From: a virus
Length of the DNA: 64,000 nt
Direction: 5' to 3' (one strand)
Virus record (IMG/VR): IMGVR_UViG_3300023184_000083
Coordinates: 1-64,000 of that record
Shown here in pieces: positions 1 through 8,229 of this stretch. Position 1 is the first letter of the stretch. The number at the start of each line of letters is the position of its first letter. The notes beneath the pieces were generated by a model that worked only from the letters and a program-made list of their open reading frames with translations, ran no database searches and was not told where the DNA came from. Position numbers and translations under genes: made by a program.

Positions 1-233
1 GTGGAGCAGGCGGTGCAGGCGGTGCAGGTGGAGCAGGCGGTTCAGGCGGAGCAGGTGGAAGTAGTTCTGGTTCAAGCGGTAAACGCGGCGGCGCAGGTGG
101 CGGTGGCGCTATCCTTGTCGTTACCGATTCTATTGCTGGTACTATTACTTACGATACTCGTGCAGGATTAACTGCAGATTCAGATAACTACTCGGCATCA
201 TCTGGTGCCGCATATGTTCTCATTAATACATAG
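1..233 (+). CDS. Glycine-rich tail fibre protein, C-terminal part (partial)
   Basis: Open at the left window edge and read in the frame that stops at 231-233. The visible part is a Gly/Ala/Ser collagen-like stretch followed by about 45 ordinary residues ending in YVLINT. Glycine-rich repeats capped by a short C-terminal domain are common in phage tail fibres and adhesins, and the genes downstream are fibre-like too. The function is inferred from this composition and context; the N-terminus is outside the window. Confidence 0.7.
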   Translation, partial: GAGGAGGAGGAGGSGGAGGSSSGSSGKRGGAGGGGAILVVTDSIAGTITYDTRAGLTADSDNYSASSGAAYVLINT

Positions 234-242
234 GAGAAAATA

Positions 243-473
243 ATGGACCTTGGTCTTACAAATGAACAAAAAACAGCGGCTCTTCGGGGTCAAAAAGTTG
301 GCATACAAGGAGAAGTTTATAACTTGCTTGTACGCATGAACGTTGACCCAGACGATTTTGACCCAACCGCACCATTGGCTTCAAACGATTCATTTGTTGG
401 TGAACTAACACGGCTTTCATACTTGCTTGAGTCGTTGAATCTTATTGAAAGTAAATTAGCCGAACTATCGTGA
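243..473 (+). CDS. Small hypothetical protein, paralogue of the 10.4-10.6 kb gene
   Basis: This 76-residue protein follows the fibre gene after 9 nt with a GGAG ribosome binding site. It resembles the minus-strand protein at 10391-10642: both have KTAAL near the N-terminus, a (V/I)DPD motif in the middle, a following SND and a C-terminal helix ending SL.(L/I)I..K. This suggests a duplicated accessory family attached to the fibre region, perhaps chaperone-like. No function is recognised. The stop overlaps the next GTG start. Confidence 0.75.
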   Translation: MDLGLTNEQKTAALRGQKVGIQGEVYNLLVRMNVDPDDFDPTAPLASNDSFVGELTRLSYLLESLNLIESKLAELS

Positions 474-889
474 AGCGATTTGTCTATGTCCCCGTTGACT
501 CATTAGTAAACGGCGATATTCCAAAAGAAGCATTAGATTTATCTCTAGAATCAACACTCAGCATTAGAATGCAAGAGCCTAATGATGGGATAAATAGAAA
601 AGAAATACACATTGCTTCTTTTCCAGAAAAGAATATTATTCAATGTAGGCAGACAGTAAAACTAGGGTTTATACATTCAATTGATTTAACCAACGATTTT
701 GTAGATTTTGACAAAAGTGCTGTTTTAAAAATAAAAAATGCGGACTTGAGCGAGCAAATAATTCAACCAAGTCTAAGAGAAAAGCATGTATTAAAATTTA
801 GGTCCAGGTTTGATTCTTTAGGCAAAAAGTTATATTTGATTGAAAATGACACTAAAGTAATTTATTCAGGAGTAATAGAAGTTATATGA
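470..889 (+). CDS. Hypothetical protein in the tail modification cassette
   Basis: 139 residues, GTG start in a GTGA overlap with the upstream stop and ATGA-coupled to the oxygenase downstream. The composition suggests a beta-rich protein with no recognisable motif. From here to about 5.1 kb the coding sequence is visibly more AT-rich than the rest of the window, which is compatible with acquisition as a block. Tight coupling to the 2-oxoglutarate oxygenase suggests a joint role, but this is inference. Confidence 0.7.
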   Translation: MKRFVYVPVDSLVNGDIPKEALDLSLESTLSIRMQEPNDGINRKEIHIASFPEKNIIQCRQTVKLGFIHSIDLTNDFVDFDKSAVLKIKNADLSEQIIQPSLREKHVLKFRSRFDSLGKKLYLIENDTKVIYSGVIEVI

Positions 890-1470
890 AAATTAAAAAA
901 TTAGCAACATGTGTTTCTCTTTACGAAGATGTATTTAACCCTGAAGACGCAGAGTATTTTTTACAAAAACTAGAAGAAGATATAAAAGATGAGTGGAATG
1001 ATTTAACTTGGTCAAATTCTGGTGTAGGCAACCAAGGAACCGTAACTGACTATAGGACATCATTATCATGCTCTCTTATTCCCCTAATGAAGCCATATCC
1101 TCCAACGGAACTATCTGAATTTTTTAATCTTAATATTCGCGAGCATGTAGATGCCGTAGTAGAGGATTACCGCAATGAGAATATGCTTCCCAACGCTTTT
1201 CAAGAACCGTTTGGCGTATTAAAATATCTACCAGAGTCAGAGTATCATGCGCACTACGACCACTTTAGAGATAATGCAAGGGTTTTTAGTATGGTTGGAA
1301 CATTGAAAGAACCTGAAGAAGGTGGAGAATTAGAGTTCCCTACGATAGGATTAACAGTTCCACCCAAAGTGGGTTCAGTTATTTTGTTTCCATCTAACTT
1401 TCCCTATATCCATATTGCTCACCCCGTATCTAAGGGAATTAAATTTTCTATGGTGACATGGTACTCATAA
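886..1470 (+). CDS. 2-oxoglutarate/Fe(II)-dependent oxygenase, prolyl 4-hydroxylase type
   Basis: 194 residues with the double-stranded beta-helix signature: an HxD-type motif in YHAHYDHF (about residue 120-127), GGELEFP in the following strand, and a distal HP.SKGIKFS segment supplying the third iron ligand and the basic 2-oxoglutarate-binding residue. The family hydroxylates peptidyl proline or other side chains. Similar genes lie near tail fibre genes in T4-like marine phages, so the target may be a fibre protein or a host surface molecule; the target itself is inference. Translationally coupled by ATGA to the preceding gene. Confidence 0.85.
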   Translation: MKIKKLATCVSLYEDVFNPEDAEYFLQKLEEDIKDEWNDLTWSNSGVGNQGTVTDYRTSLSCSLIPLMKPYPPTELSEFFNLNIREHVDAVVEDYRNENMLPNAFQEPFGVLKYLPESEYHAHYDHFRDNARVFSMVGTLKEPEEGGELEFPTIGLTVPPKVGSVILFPSNFPYIHIAHPVSKGIKFSMVTWYS

Positions 1471-1489
1471 GAAGGATAGACTATTCAGC

Positions 1490-3028
1490 ATGCAAACAGA
1501 TAAAGACTTAATTGAATTTCGTCAAGTTAAATCACAAAAACCAATATCGTTTGGGATTGTTGGTTCAGGAACAGCAGGGCTTATTGCTGCTCTTATTTTA
1601 AGAAAAGCATTTCCTCATTCTGACATTACTGTTATTTCATCTTCGCAAATAGGAATTATTGGCGTTGGAGAGGGAAGTACTGAGCATTGGAAACAATTTA
1701 TGGACCTATGCGATGTTCCTTTGGAAGAAATGCTTGTAGCAACTGCCGCTACACATAAATACGGTATCCGTTATGAAAACTGGACAACACATACACCAGA
1801 TTACTTTCATAGCGTTGGACAACCAGATGATATTTATGCCTTTGGTCTTTTTGCTTCATACATGGGCTGGGTTGAACAAGGAAAATTGTTTACTACGCAA
1901 ACATCTAGCGTGGGCCTCGTAAGAGACAAAATCAGGCGTGAGCACATGCATAAGGGAACTAATCAATTTCATTTTGATACAAACAAACTTAACGAATATT
2001 TTATGTCTCTAGCATTTAATAGAACAGTCAAGTTTGTTGACGGAATTGTAGAAACAATAGGAATAAACTCCGAGAACGGAATTATAGAATCTGTAACTAC
2101 CAAAGCGGAAGATATTATTGTTGCAGACTTCTGGTTTGATGCAAGCGGTTTTAATCGGGTATTAATGAATAAACTGGATGCCAATGATTGGGTATCCTTT
2201 GATAATCACCTATTGTGTGATACTGCCATTCCCTTCCCTACCGAATCAGACCCAAATGGCAAAATTCACGGATACACCCGTGCTCGGGCTGCATCTGCTG
2301 GATGGATTTGGGAAATACCAACACAAGAGCGACGTGGCAATGGTTATGTTTTTTCTTCTCAATTCATTAGTCAAGATGAAGCAGTTCATGAAGCAGAAGA
2401 AATGTCTGGATACAAGATTGATAATCCGCGTGTAATTAAATTTGATGCTGGATATTTAAAAAATGTTTGGGTAAAAAACTGCTGCGCCATTGGATTGGCT
2501 TCAGCATTTGTTGAGCCTTTAGAGGCAACGAGCATTGGTTCAACAATCCAACAGATAAAACAAATTGTTCCCTATATCGCGTCATATCAACCATCCAATA
2601 CTGCATCACAAAAGCATTTTAATAATGGATTTACCAAGGTAATGCGCAATATTTTAACAATGATTCGTCTTCATTATTATTCAGATAGGCAAGACACTCC
2701 TTTTTGGAAGGCAATGTCAAACATGCCGCTGAATGAAGAACTTCAGGACCTAATTGAACTTTGGTCTGAGCGGCCTCCTTCCCGTTATGACTTTGAAGGT
2801 AATTCAGGTGAATTATTTCTAACACCTCACCTTGCCCATGTTGGACAAGGACAAGGAATTATTAATCCTAAAGCATGCACTCAGGCATTAGATTCTCTTG
2901 TTATTCGTGAATCAGTATTTAAAGAAATTGATACATATAGACATAACCGTCATGCTGGCGAACTTGTTGACCACGCAGCAGCATTGCGAGAGATTTCGCA
3001 AATTGACAATGAATGGATAGCAAGATGA
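1490..3028 (+). CDS. Flavin-dependent tryptophan halogenase family protein
   Basis: 512 residues, usual for the family. The N-terminus has a dinucleotide-binding motif (VGSGTAGLIAAL, about residue 24), then the flavin motif GVGEGSTEHW, the KYGIRYENW segment where halogenases carry the catalytic lysine, and GWIWEIP matching the family WxWxIP motif, followed by AFVEPLEATSI. FAD halogenases chlorinate or brominate tryptophan-like substrates with reduced flavin from a partner reductase; no reductase is seen here. Phage homologues occur near tail genes, and the substrate is unknown. Whether it halogenates or acts as another flavin monooxygenase cannot be told from sequence. Confidence 0.85.
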   Translation: MQTDKDLIEFRQVKSQKPISFGIVGSGTAGLIAALILRKAFPHSDITVISSSQIGIIGVGEGSTEHWKQFMDLCDVPLEEMLVATAATHKYGIRYENWTTHTPDYFHSVGQPDDIYAFGLFASYMGWVEQGKLFTTQTSSVGLVRDKIRREHMHKGTNQFHFDTNKLNEYFMSLAFNRTVKFVDGIVETIGINSENGIIESVTTKAEDIIVADFWFDASGFNRVLMNKLDANDWVSFDNHLLCDTAIPFPTESDPNGKIHGYTRARAASAGWIWEIPTQERRGNGYVFSSQFISQDEAVHEAEEMSGYKIDNPRVIKFDAGYLKNVWVKNCCAIGLASAFVEPLEATSIGSTIQQIKQIVPYIASYQPSNTASQKHFNNGFTKVMRNILTMIRLHYYSDRQDTPFWKAMSNMPLNEELQDLIELWSERPPSRYDFEGNSGELFLTPHLAHVGQGQGIINPKACTQALDSLVIRESVFKEIDTYRHNRHAGELVDHAAALREISQIDNEWIAR

Positions 3029-3807
3029 AAAAATTACCAAAAGTAAAACCGGGTAATATAAGGTTCACGCCGTCAGATAATAGGCTAATGGAATCTCCCC
3101 CATTCGTAAATGCCATCACAAATCCTCCAACATGGTTTCAGCGCATTAAAAAAGGTGAAGGCTCTCTTCGCAAGTGCGCTGGAACTATAGATTTGCTGGC
3201 TGCTGGTGTGACATTACCAATGTGGACAAACTATCGTTTTCGCCCAAACCCGCAAGGTGGGTGGGAAACTGGTGGAGATGATTTTAGTCCACAGGCTGGT
3301 GTAAATGCTGTTATGGGGTTTAATTTTGACTCAACTGGTCAATGCCCAATGACGGACATCAGAAAAATTGAAAATGGACAATATCCAAAGATTGTAAATC
3401 CTTGGCGCTTTGAGACTGCACCAGGTTGGTCAACTCTTCTCTTGCCCATGTATTGGGAACCCAATGAAAACTACTCAGTAATTCCAGCAATTGTTCATAC
3501 AGATTTTTATCACCTGGCTAATATTGTTTTAAATATTACTGGTGATTCTCCTTTTACAATTAAATATGGAACCCCAATTGCGCAGTTTATTCCTTTTAAA
3601 CGTGATTCTGACTTTACCGAAATTGAATTTAATGACGAGTCGCACTTTAAGTATGTTGCTAGTACTGGGTTTGGAATGGGCCATGTTGCTCCACACGATG
3701 GAACGGCAGGACCCTATCGCCGCCACAAATTGGTAGTAGATAAAGCATTGCAGGACTCCATTATTCCTAGTACCAGTTTTATTAAAAAAATTATTAATAG
3801 AAGATAA
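3025..3807 (+). CDS. Hypothetical protein with dUTPase-like jelly-roll signature
   Basis: The chosen ATG overlaps the halogenase stop (ATGA); an in-frame ATG 12 nt upstream is possible. The C-terminal half reads APGWSTLLLP, then a TDFYH segment, then GTPIAQFIPFKR, an order of motifs seen in trimeric dUTPase/dCTP-deaminase-like folds and in marine phage proteins of unknown role. Classical dUTPase catalytic motifs are not evident, so enzymatic activity should not be assumed. It shares an operon with the oxygenase and halogenase. Confidence 0.7.
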   Translation: MKKLPKVKPGNIRFTPSDNRLMESPPFVNAITNPPTWFQRIKKGEGSLRKCAGTIDLLAAGVTLPMWTNYRFRPNPQGGWETGGDDFSPQAGVNAVMGFNFDSTGQCPMTDIRKIENGQYPKIVNPWRFETAPGWSTLLLPMYWEPNENYSVIPAIVHTDFYHLANIVLNITGDSPFTIKYGTPIAQFIPFKRDSDFTEIEFNDESHFKYVASTGFGMGHVAPHDGTAGPYRRHKLVVDKALQDSIIPSTSFIKKIINRR

Positions 3808-3809
3808 AA

Positions 3810-4925
3810 ATGAACAATACATCAGAAATAAATCCATCTTTATACGGTTGTTACTATGTTTATGAATCACTATACGACTTTAAACTTTATTTGAGATATC
3901 CAGATGGTGACATTGAATATACCGAATATGATTCATTTATTGCAGATGATAAAACAATCATTGCTTTTAAAGACTTTAATGTATCAAAAGTTGACTACAA
4001 CTATGTTTTGATTTCTAATCAAAAAGAATCAATCATCCAGTGGTCATGCTATGAGTTTGTTTATGACCAACTTCATCAAGATTCAATTGACCCTTCTGAT
4101 GCATATTGTATTTTAAACTCTGTTTCTATGCCAAATTTAATGGCTACAAACTATGACCCTCTTTTATCTTATGAATCACGCTGCGACACCAATACATACG
4201 GCGTCACACCATACGCATTAACTGATGGGCAAAAACCAGCGCCCGTTGACAGTGAAAAATTTAACGGCCAAACAATAAAGTCAATAGTTCCATTCATAAA
4301 TGTTTGCGGTGCTTCACATATTGAGTATTTTAAGGTAGACGGGCTTGGTTCTTCTTATAAAGATTGGCCCGCCGTATCTGGTGTTGCAAAAACTTTAATG
4401 GGGGCAATGAAACTTATTATTGAGTGGGCTTCTCTTAACAATGAACCTTTTAATATTAATGATGAGATTGTTGTTGACTCTAAGAATTTTATGGAGTCAT
4501 TAGAACTTGGACAAGATATTGTTAATGAAATTAATGAACATCAAGAAGATATGCCCGTATACAGATATCTTAAAAATGTAAACAACGCTCGGACGGACTT
4601 TGATGAGACAACAACAGTCGGCCCGTTATTGTTTGCGTGGCTTTGTAAAAAATTACGGTATGTTTCATTGAATGCTTTAGTCGCTAATCACCCAGAAAAT
4701 ATAAATATTGATTCAGAAGTTTTGGCAACAGAAAAAACAATAATAGAAACTGTAATTTATGAAGTATGCGAAAAACTAGAGTTAAATAGCAAAAACTTGA
4801 CAGCAAAAGAAGTAATTCAATTTGTTAATAATCAATCTGACCCTTCTTTGCCACAACCGAGCCTTAGATACTCGGAACAAATTAAAGCAAAAAAGGCTCT
4901 TCTTGCTTACATAGCGTACAACTAG
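3810..4925 (+). CDS. Hypothetical protein of the AT-rich modification cassette
   Basis: 371 residues, starting 2 nt after the previous stop. Acidic and tyrosine-rich at the N-terminus, with a helical C-terminal half. No domain is recognised. Gene order and codon use tie it to the oxygenase/halogenase operon. Confidence 0.7.
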   Translation: MNNTSEINPSLYGCYYVYESLYDFKLYLRYPDGDIEYTEYDSFIADDKTIIAFKDFNVSKVDYNYVLISNQKESIIQWSCYEFVYDQLHQDSIDPSDAYCILNSVSMPNLMATNYDPLLSYESRCDTNTYGVTPYALTDGQKPAPVDSEKFNGQTIKSIVPFINVCGASHIEYFKVDGLGSSYKDWPAVSGVAKTLMGAMKLIIEWASLNNEPFNINDEIVVDSKNFMESLELGQDIVNEINEHQEDMPVYRYLKNVNNARTDFDETTTVGPLLFAWLCKKLRYVSLNALVANHPENINIDSEVLATEKTIIETVIYEVCEKLELNSKNLTAKEVIQFVNNQSDPSLPQPSLRYSEQIKAKKALLAYIAYN

Positions 4926-4926
4926 T

Positions 4927-5139
4927 ATGTTTGAAGAATATATGGGTAAAACAGATAATTTAACCCTTCCAAATACGCTTAAAGAGTGGGAAGCATTTCA
5001 TTGGAAACTTCATTTTCTTGGTGGAGCATCTATACGATTTGTTCATCATTTACTAGCAAATGAAAAGAAAGCACGGAGAGATGCTGAAAAAAGTAATTCA
5101 AGCAACGAAGACAATGTCTCACAAGGGGTATTGGACTAA
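4927..5139 (+). CDS. Small hypothetical protein
   Basis: 70 residues starting 1 nt after the previous stop. It has a helical core (EWEAFHWKLHFLGG) and a charged, serine-rich C-terminus. The 3' end overlaps the next gene by 26 nt if that gene starts at 5114. Confidence 0.6.
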   Translation: MFEEYMGKTDNLTLPNTLKEWEAFHWKLHFLGGASIRFVHHLLANEKKARRDAEKSNSSNEDNVSQGVLD

Positions 5140-5365
5140 ACCAAACATCGTAGAGGCGTGGGGATTTGCCACCAAAATCGCTATCATCTTTCCCGGTTTG
5201 CTTTTGGGCTACCAGTGGTGGTGGGTTTACATCTTCGCTATCGCCTCAAGCATTGCTCTCATTTGGTCATCTACTGAAAAGACGCTCCCCACAATCATTC
5301 TCTTCAATATGGCTTGGGTGATTCTGGCTAGTCTTTCAATCATTAAGCACTTCTGGTGGTTTTAG
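5114..5365 (+). CDS. Small membrane protein with two to three transmembrane helices
   Basis: The start at 5114 gives MSHKGYWTKPNIVEAWGF; an in-frame ATG at 5060 would add 18 residues but overlap the upstream gene fully. After a short cytoplasmic N-terminus there are three hydrophobic segments (IAIIFPGLLLGY, WVYIFAIASSIALIW, TIILFNMAWVILASLSII). Role unknown. Confidence 0.65.
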   Translation: MSHKGYWTKPNIVEAWGFATKIAIIFPGLLLGYQWWWVYIFAIASSIALIWSSTEKTLPTIILFNMAWVILASLSIIKHFWWF

Positions 5366-5392
5366 TCCTTTTTGGGTTTAGAATAAATTTAT

Positions 5393-6145
5393 ATGCTTCC
5401 TAACACGCTTATAGTTCAATGCAGGGGGAATCAGTTCCTCATCTTTGATAAGCCTGACGTTATTAGCGACGGACTTAGGTCAGGTGTTGGTCACGATACA
5501 TGGCTTGAATATTATTCAACAATCTTGGTTGGAGATAACAAGGACGGGGTAATTCTAGATATCGGAAGCAATGTCGGAACCTATATTGTTCCTTTGGCTA
5601 AACGATTCCCCGGTATTGAGTTCTACGGTTTTGAACCACAGAGGATAGTTTTCTATCAGTTGTGCGCCAATGTTGTTTTGAACGGCTTAGAGAATGTTTA
5701 TTTAACCAACAAAGGTCTCGGGGAGACTGCAACCGAGATTGAAATATTTACCCCTGATTATTCGGTTGAAGTAAATATCGGCGCATTCAGTCTTGATGCT
5801 GGAGTCCACGAAAACAATAATCAGTGCGCTAGTCAGGGCAGGCTAGAAAAGATACAGATTGACCGACTGGACGATTACGGATTCCAGAACATCAGACTCA
5901 TCAAGATAGATGTTGAAGGTCTTGAGTTGGCCGTCATTAAGGGCGGTCTAGAAACCCTCAAGGCAAACAACTATCCACCCATTATTTTTGAGACTTGGAG
6001 CATTATGGACTGGTACCAAGAACGGCGTAAGGAAATTCTTACCTATGTTGAATCGCTTGGGTACAGCATCACCTCAATTGCCGACAACTGCATTGCGCAA
6101 CACACAAGCAAAAAAGTCATTCAGTGGGCCAAAACCAATCAATAG
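5393..6145 (+). CDS. FkbM-family SAM-dependent methyltransferase
   Basis: 250 residues. The SAM-binding motif I is DIGSNVGTYIVPLA (about residue 57), followed by the acidic strand end FYGFEPQ and the FkbM signature IKIDVEGLELAVIKGG. FkbM enzymes methylate hydroxyl groups of glycans and polyketides. With the adjacent glycosyltransferase this suggests synthesis or capping of a methylated glycan, either on the tail fibres or on the host surface; that target is inference. Upstream, TAGAAT lies 8 nt before the ATG. Confidence 0.85.
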   Translation: MLPNTLIVQCRGNQFLIFDKPDVISDGLRSGVGHDTWLEYYSTILVGDNKDGVILDIGSNVGTYIVPLAKRFPGIEFYGFEPQRIVFYQLCANVVLNGLENVYLTNKGLGETATEIEIFTPDYSVEVNIGAFSLDAGVHENNNQCASQGRLEKIQIDRLDDYGFQNIRLIKIDVEGLELAVIKGGLETLKANNYPPIIFETWSIMDWYQERRKEILTYVESLGYSITSIADNCIAQHTSKKVIQWAKTNQ

Positions 6146-6148
6146 CCC

Positions 6149-6163
6149 TGATAGTATTCCAGC
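6149..6163 (+). promoter_or_regulatory. Extended -10 promoter, predicted leaderless
   Basis: TG-n-TAGTAT is followed by 6 nt and the ATG of the glycosyltransferase. No ribosome binding site is present. A -35 element is not obvious. Confidence 0.45.
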
Positions 6164-7225
6164 ATGAGATTTCATGTTGTAGGTCTTCCTCACGCAAATA
6201 CAACCCTAGATTTCACCGCTTGCGCTTTTACTGAAAATGTTCGTAAATTTGCAATAATGATGAAATCCCTCAATCATGAGGTTTTTCTTTATGGTGGGGA
6301 ATTTACTGACGCTCCCTGTGATGAGAACATCATGTGCATCTCAGAACAAGAGCGCCTTGACTCCCTAGAAGGCAAGCATTACTCCCTTGCTTCTTTTGAT
6401 TACGCCCTACCTCATTGGGTAAAGTTCAACAACACCGCTATTGAAGAAATGGCTAAGCGAATTCAGCCTAAAGACTTCATTTGTGTAATTGGTGGACGAG
6501 CACACAAGGTAATCGCTGACGCATTCCCAGAGAACATGACTGTGGAGTTTGAGGTTGGATATGGCGGAACTTTTGCCAAGTACAAGGTATTTGAATCCTA
6601 TGCATGGATGCATGTTGTTTATGGGGCAGCGGCTGGCAATCCCAACGACGTAGACGGTCAGTTTTATGACGATGTAATTCCAGGCCATGTAGACATAAAG
6701 GACTTCCCTTTTAGAGAGACACCCGATGACTACTATCTCTTCATAGGACGGCTTATTGACCGTAAGGGCTATCAGGTGGCCGTAGATGTCTGTAGACACC
6801 TAGGAAAGCGTCTCATAGTGGCTGGACAAGGAACTGTGCCCGATTACGGCGAGTACGTAGGAGTCGTTGGAACAGAAGAGCGAGCCAGACTGATGGGTGG
6901 CGCAATCGCATCATTTGTCCCAACTATTTACACAGAGCCATTTGGGTTGGTCGTAGCCGAAGCGATGGCGTGTGGAACTCCTGTAATCACGACAGACTGG
7001 GGCGCTTTTCCTGAAAACGTAATCCAGGGAGTAAATGGTTTTCGTTGCCGCACATTGCAACAATTTATTGATGCCGCACGAGATGCTCCGAACCTTGACC
7101 GCAAAGCAATTAGAGAGTACGCAGTTGAACGTTTTGGATTAGATGCAAACGCTTTACTATACGACAAGTACTTCAAGCGTCTTTTGACTCTTTGGGGCAA
7201 AGGTTTTTACGAACTTTCTAACTAA
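6164..7225 (+). CDS. GT-B glycosyltransferase, family 4-like
   Basis: 353 residues. The C-terminal Rossmann half has YYLFIGRLIDRKG, a glycine-rich loop and the nucleotide-sugar motif TEPFGLVVAEAMACGTPVI (EX7E type). The N-terminal half is divergent and starts without a signal peptide. Likely moves a sugar from a nucleotide donor to a glycan or protein. An extended -10 (TGATAGTAT) ends exactly 6 nt before the ATG, so the message may be leaderless. Confidence 0.85.
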   Translation: MRFHVVGLPHANTTLDFTACAFTENVRKFAIMMKSLNHEVFLYGGEFTDAPCDENIMCISEQERLDSLEGKHYSLASFDYALPHWVKFNNTAIEEMAKRIQPKDFICVIGGRAHKVIADAFPENMTVEFEVGYGGTFAKYKVFESYAWMHVVYGAAAGNPNDVDGQFYDDVIPGHVDIKDFPFRETPDDYYLFIGRLIDRKGYQVAVDVCRHLGKRLIVAGQGTVPDYGEYVGVVGTEERARLMGGAIASFVPTIYTEPFGLVVAEAMACGTPVITTDWGAFPENVIQGVNGFRCRTLQQFIDAARDAPNLDRKAIREYAVERFGLDANALLYDKYFKRLLTLWGKGFYELSN

Positions 7226-7299
7226 TCCTTTACAGTGCAATACCCACAAGCACAGTAAAATTACTTAGTAAATGTATCTTTCTATTATAAGAGGTTGTC

Positions 7300-8229
7300 A
7301 TGGCCGGACTCGGCGTTAAAAATTTCAGTGCAGGCGACATCCTCACAGCAGCCGATGTAAATGGCTACTTCATGGCCCAATCAGTTGGACACTATGACGA
7401 CGCAGTAGCAAGAAGCGCCTTCTTTGGAGCAAACCCAGCCCTTCTTTTTGAAGGACGCTTGACGTACCTCAGAGATACGAACTCTATTTGGATTTATGAC
7501 GGAGCCAACTGGAACGAACAAACGGCAATCATTGCTGATGGCAGCATAACCGCAACCAAACTTGGCACTGGCGCTGTAACCGCAACCAAAATTGGAACTG
7601 GTGCTGTAACTGAAAACAAAATTGGCACAGAGGCTGTCACTTCAGACAAGATTAAAAACTTAACTATTGTTGATGGTGACATTAGTGCGTCTGCTTCTAT
7701 TGCTCTAAGCAAACTAGCAACCGGTGCATTGCCTTCTGGAATCACTGTTGCTTCTACAAACATCACAAACCTTACGCTCAAGACAGAAGATATTGAAGAC
7801 GGCGCTGTAAGTTCTGACAAACTTGGAAGTAACTTATCGCTCACGGGCACAACAAAAATTGAAGAAATATTTGAAAAAGCGAGCATATCCAACGCATCGC
7901 TTAGTTCACCACTGACAGTTGCAATCACTGACGGCGCTGTTTACTATTACACCGCTTCCACAACAACCAACATTACGTTAGACATAACAACAACAGGAAT
8001 GGCCGACCAAAGTGCTGTAACTGTTTTGGTGGCTATCACTTCAGGGTCTGCCGCTGGAAAAATATCTCTCATAAAAGTAAACAATGCCACACCTTTTGCT
8101 ATTAAATGGTTTGGTGGAAACGCTTATCCTGCTGGCTCAAGTTCTGGAGCGGTAGACGCGTACACGGTTACGGTATTTAGAAATGGTGCTCAGTACACGG
8201 TATTCGCTAGCCAGTCAAAGTTTGCATAA
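7300..8229 (+). CDS. Tail fibre/baseplate-type structural protein with GTGAVT repeats
   Basis: 309 residues. The N-terminal part (about 1-90) contains FSAGDILTAADVNGYF and an IWIYDGANW segment, typical of phage minor tail or fibre proteins. Residues 90-200 hold repeats of the type GTGAVTxxKIGTGAVT and related A-V-x-S-x-K units, expected to form a trimeric beta-structured shaft. The C-terminus is a beta-rich tip. It is ATGCC-overlapped with the next fibre gene. A leader of 74 nt with AGAGG precedes it. Confidence 0.8.
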   Translation: MAGLGVKNFSAGDILTAADVNGYFMAQSVGHYDDAVARSAFFGANPALLFEGRLTYLRDTNSIWIYDGANWNEQTAIIADGSITATKLGTGAVTATKIGTGAVTENKIGTEAVTSDKIKNLTIVDGDISASASIALSKLATGALPSGITVASTNITNLTLKTEDIEDGAVSSDKLGSNLSLTGTTKIEEIFEKASISNASLSSPLTVAITDGAVYYYTASTTTNITLDITTTGMADQSAVTVLVAITSGSAAGKISLIKVNNATPFAIKWFGGNAYPAGSSSGAVDAYTVTVFRNGAQYTVFASQSKFA

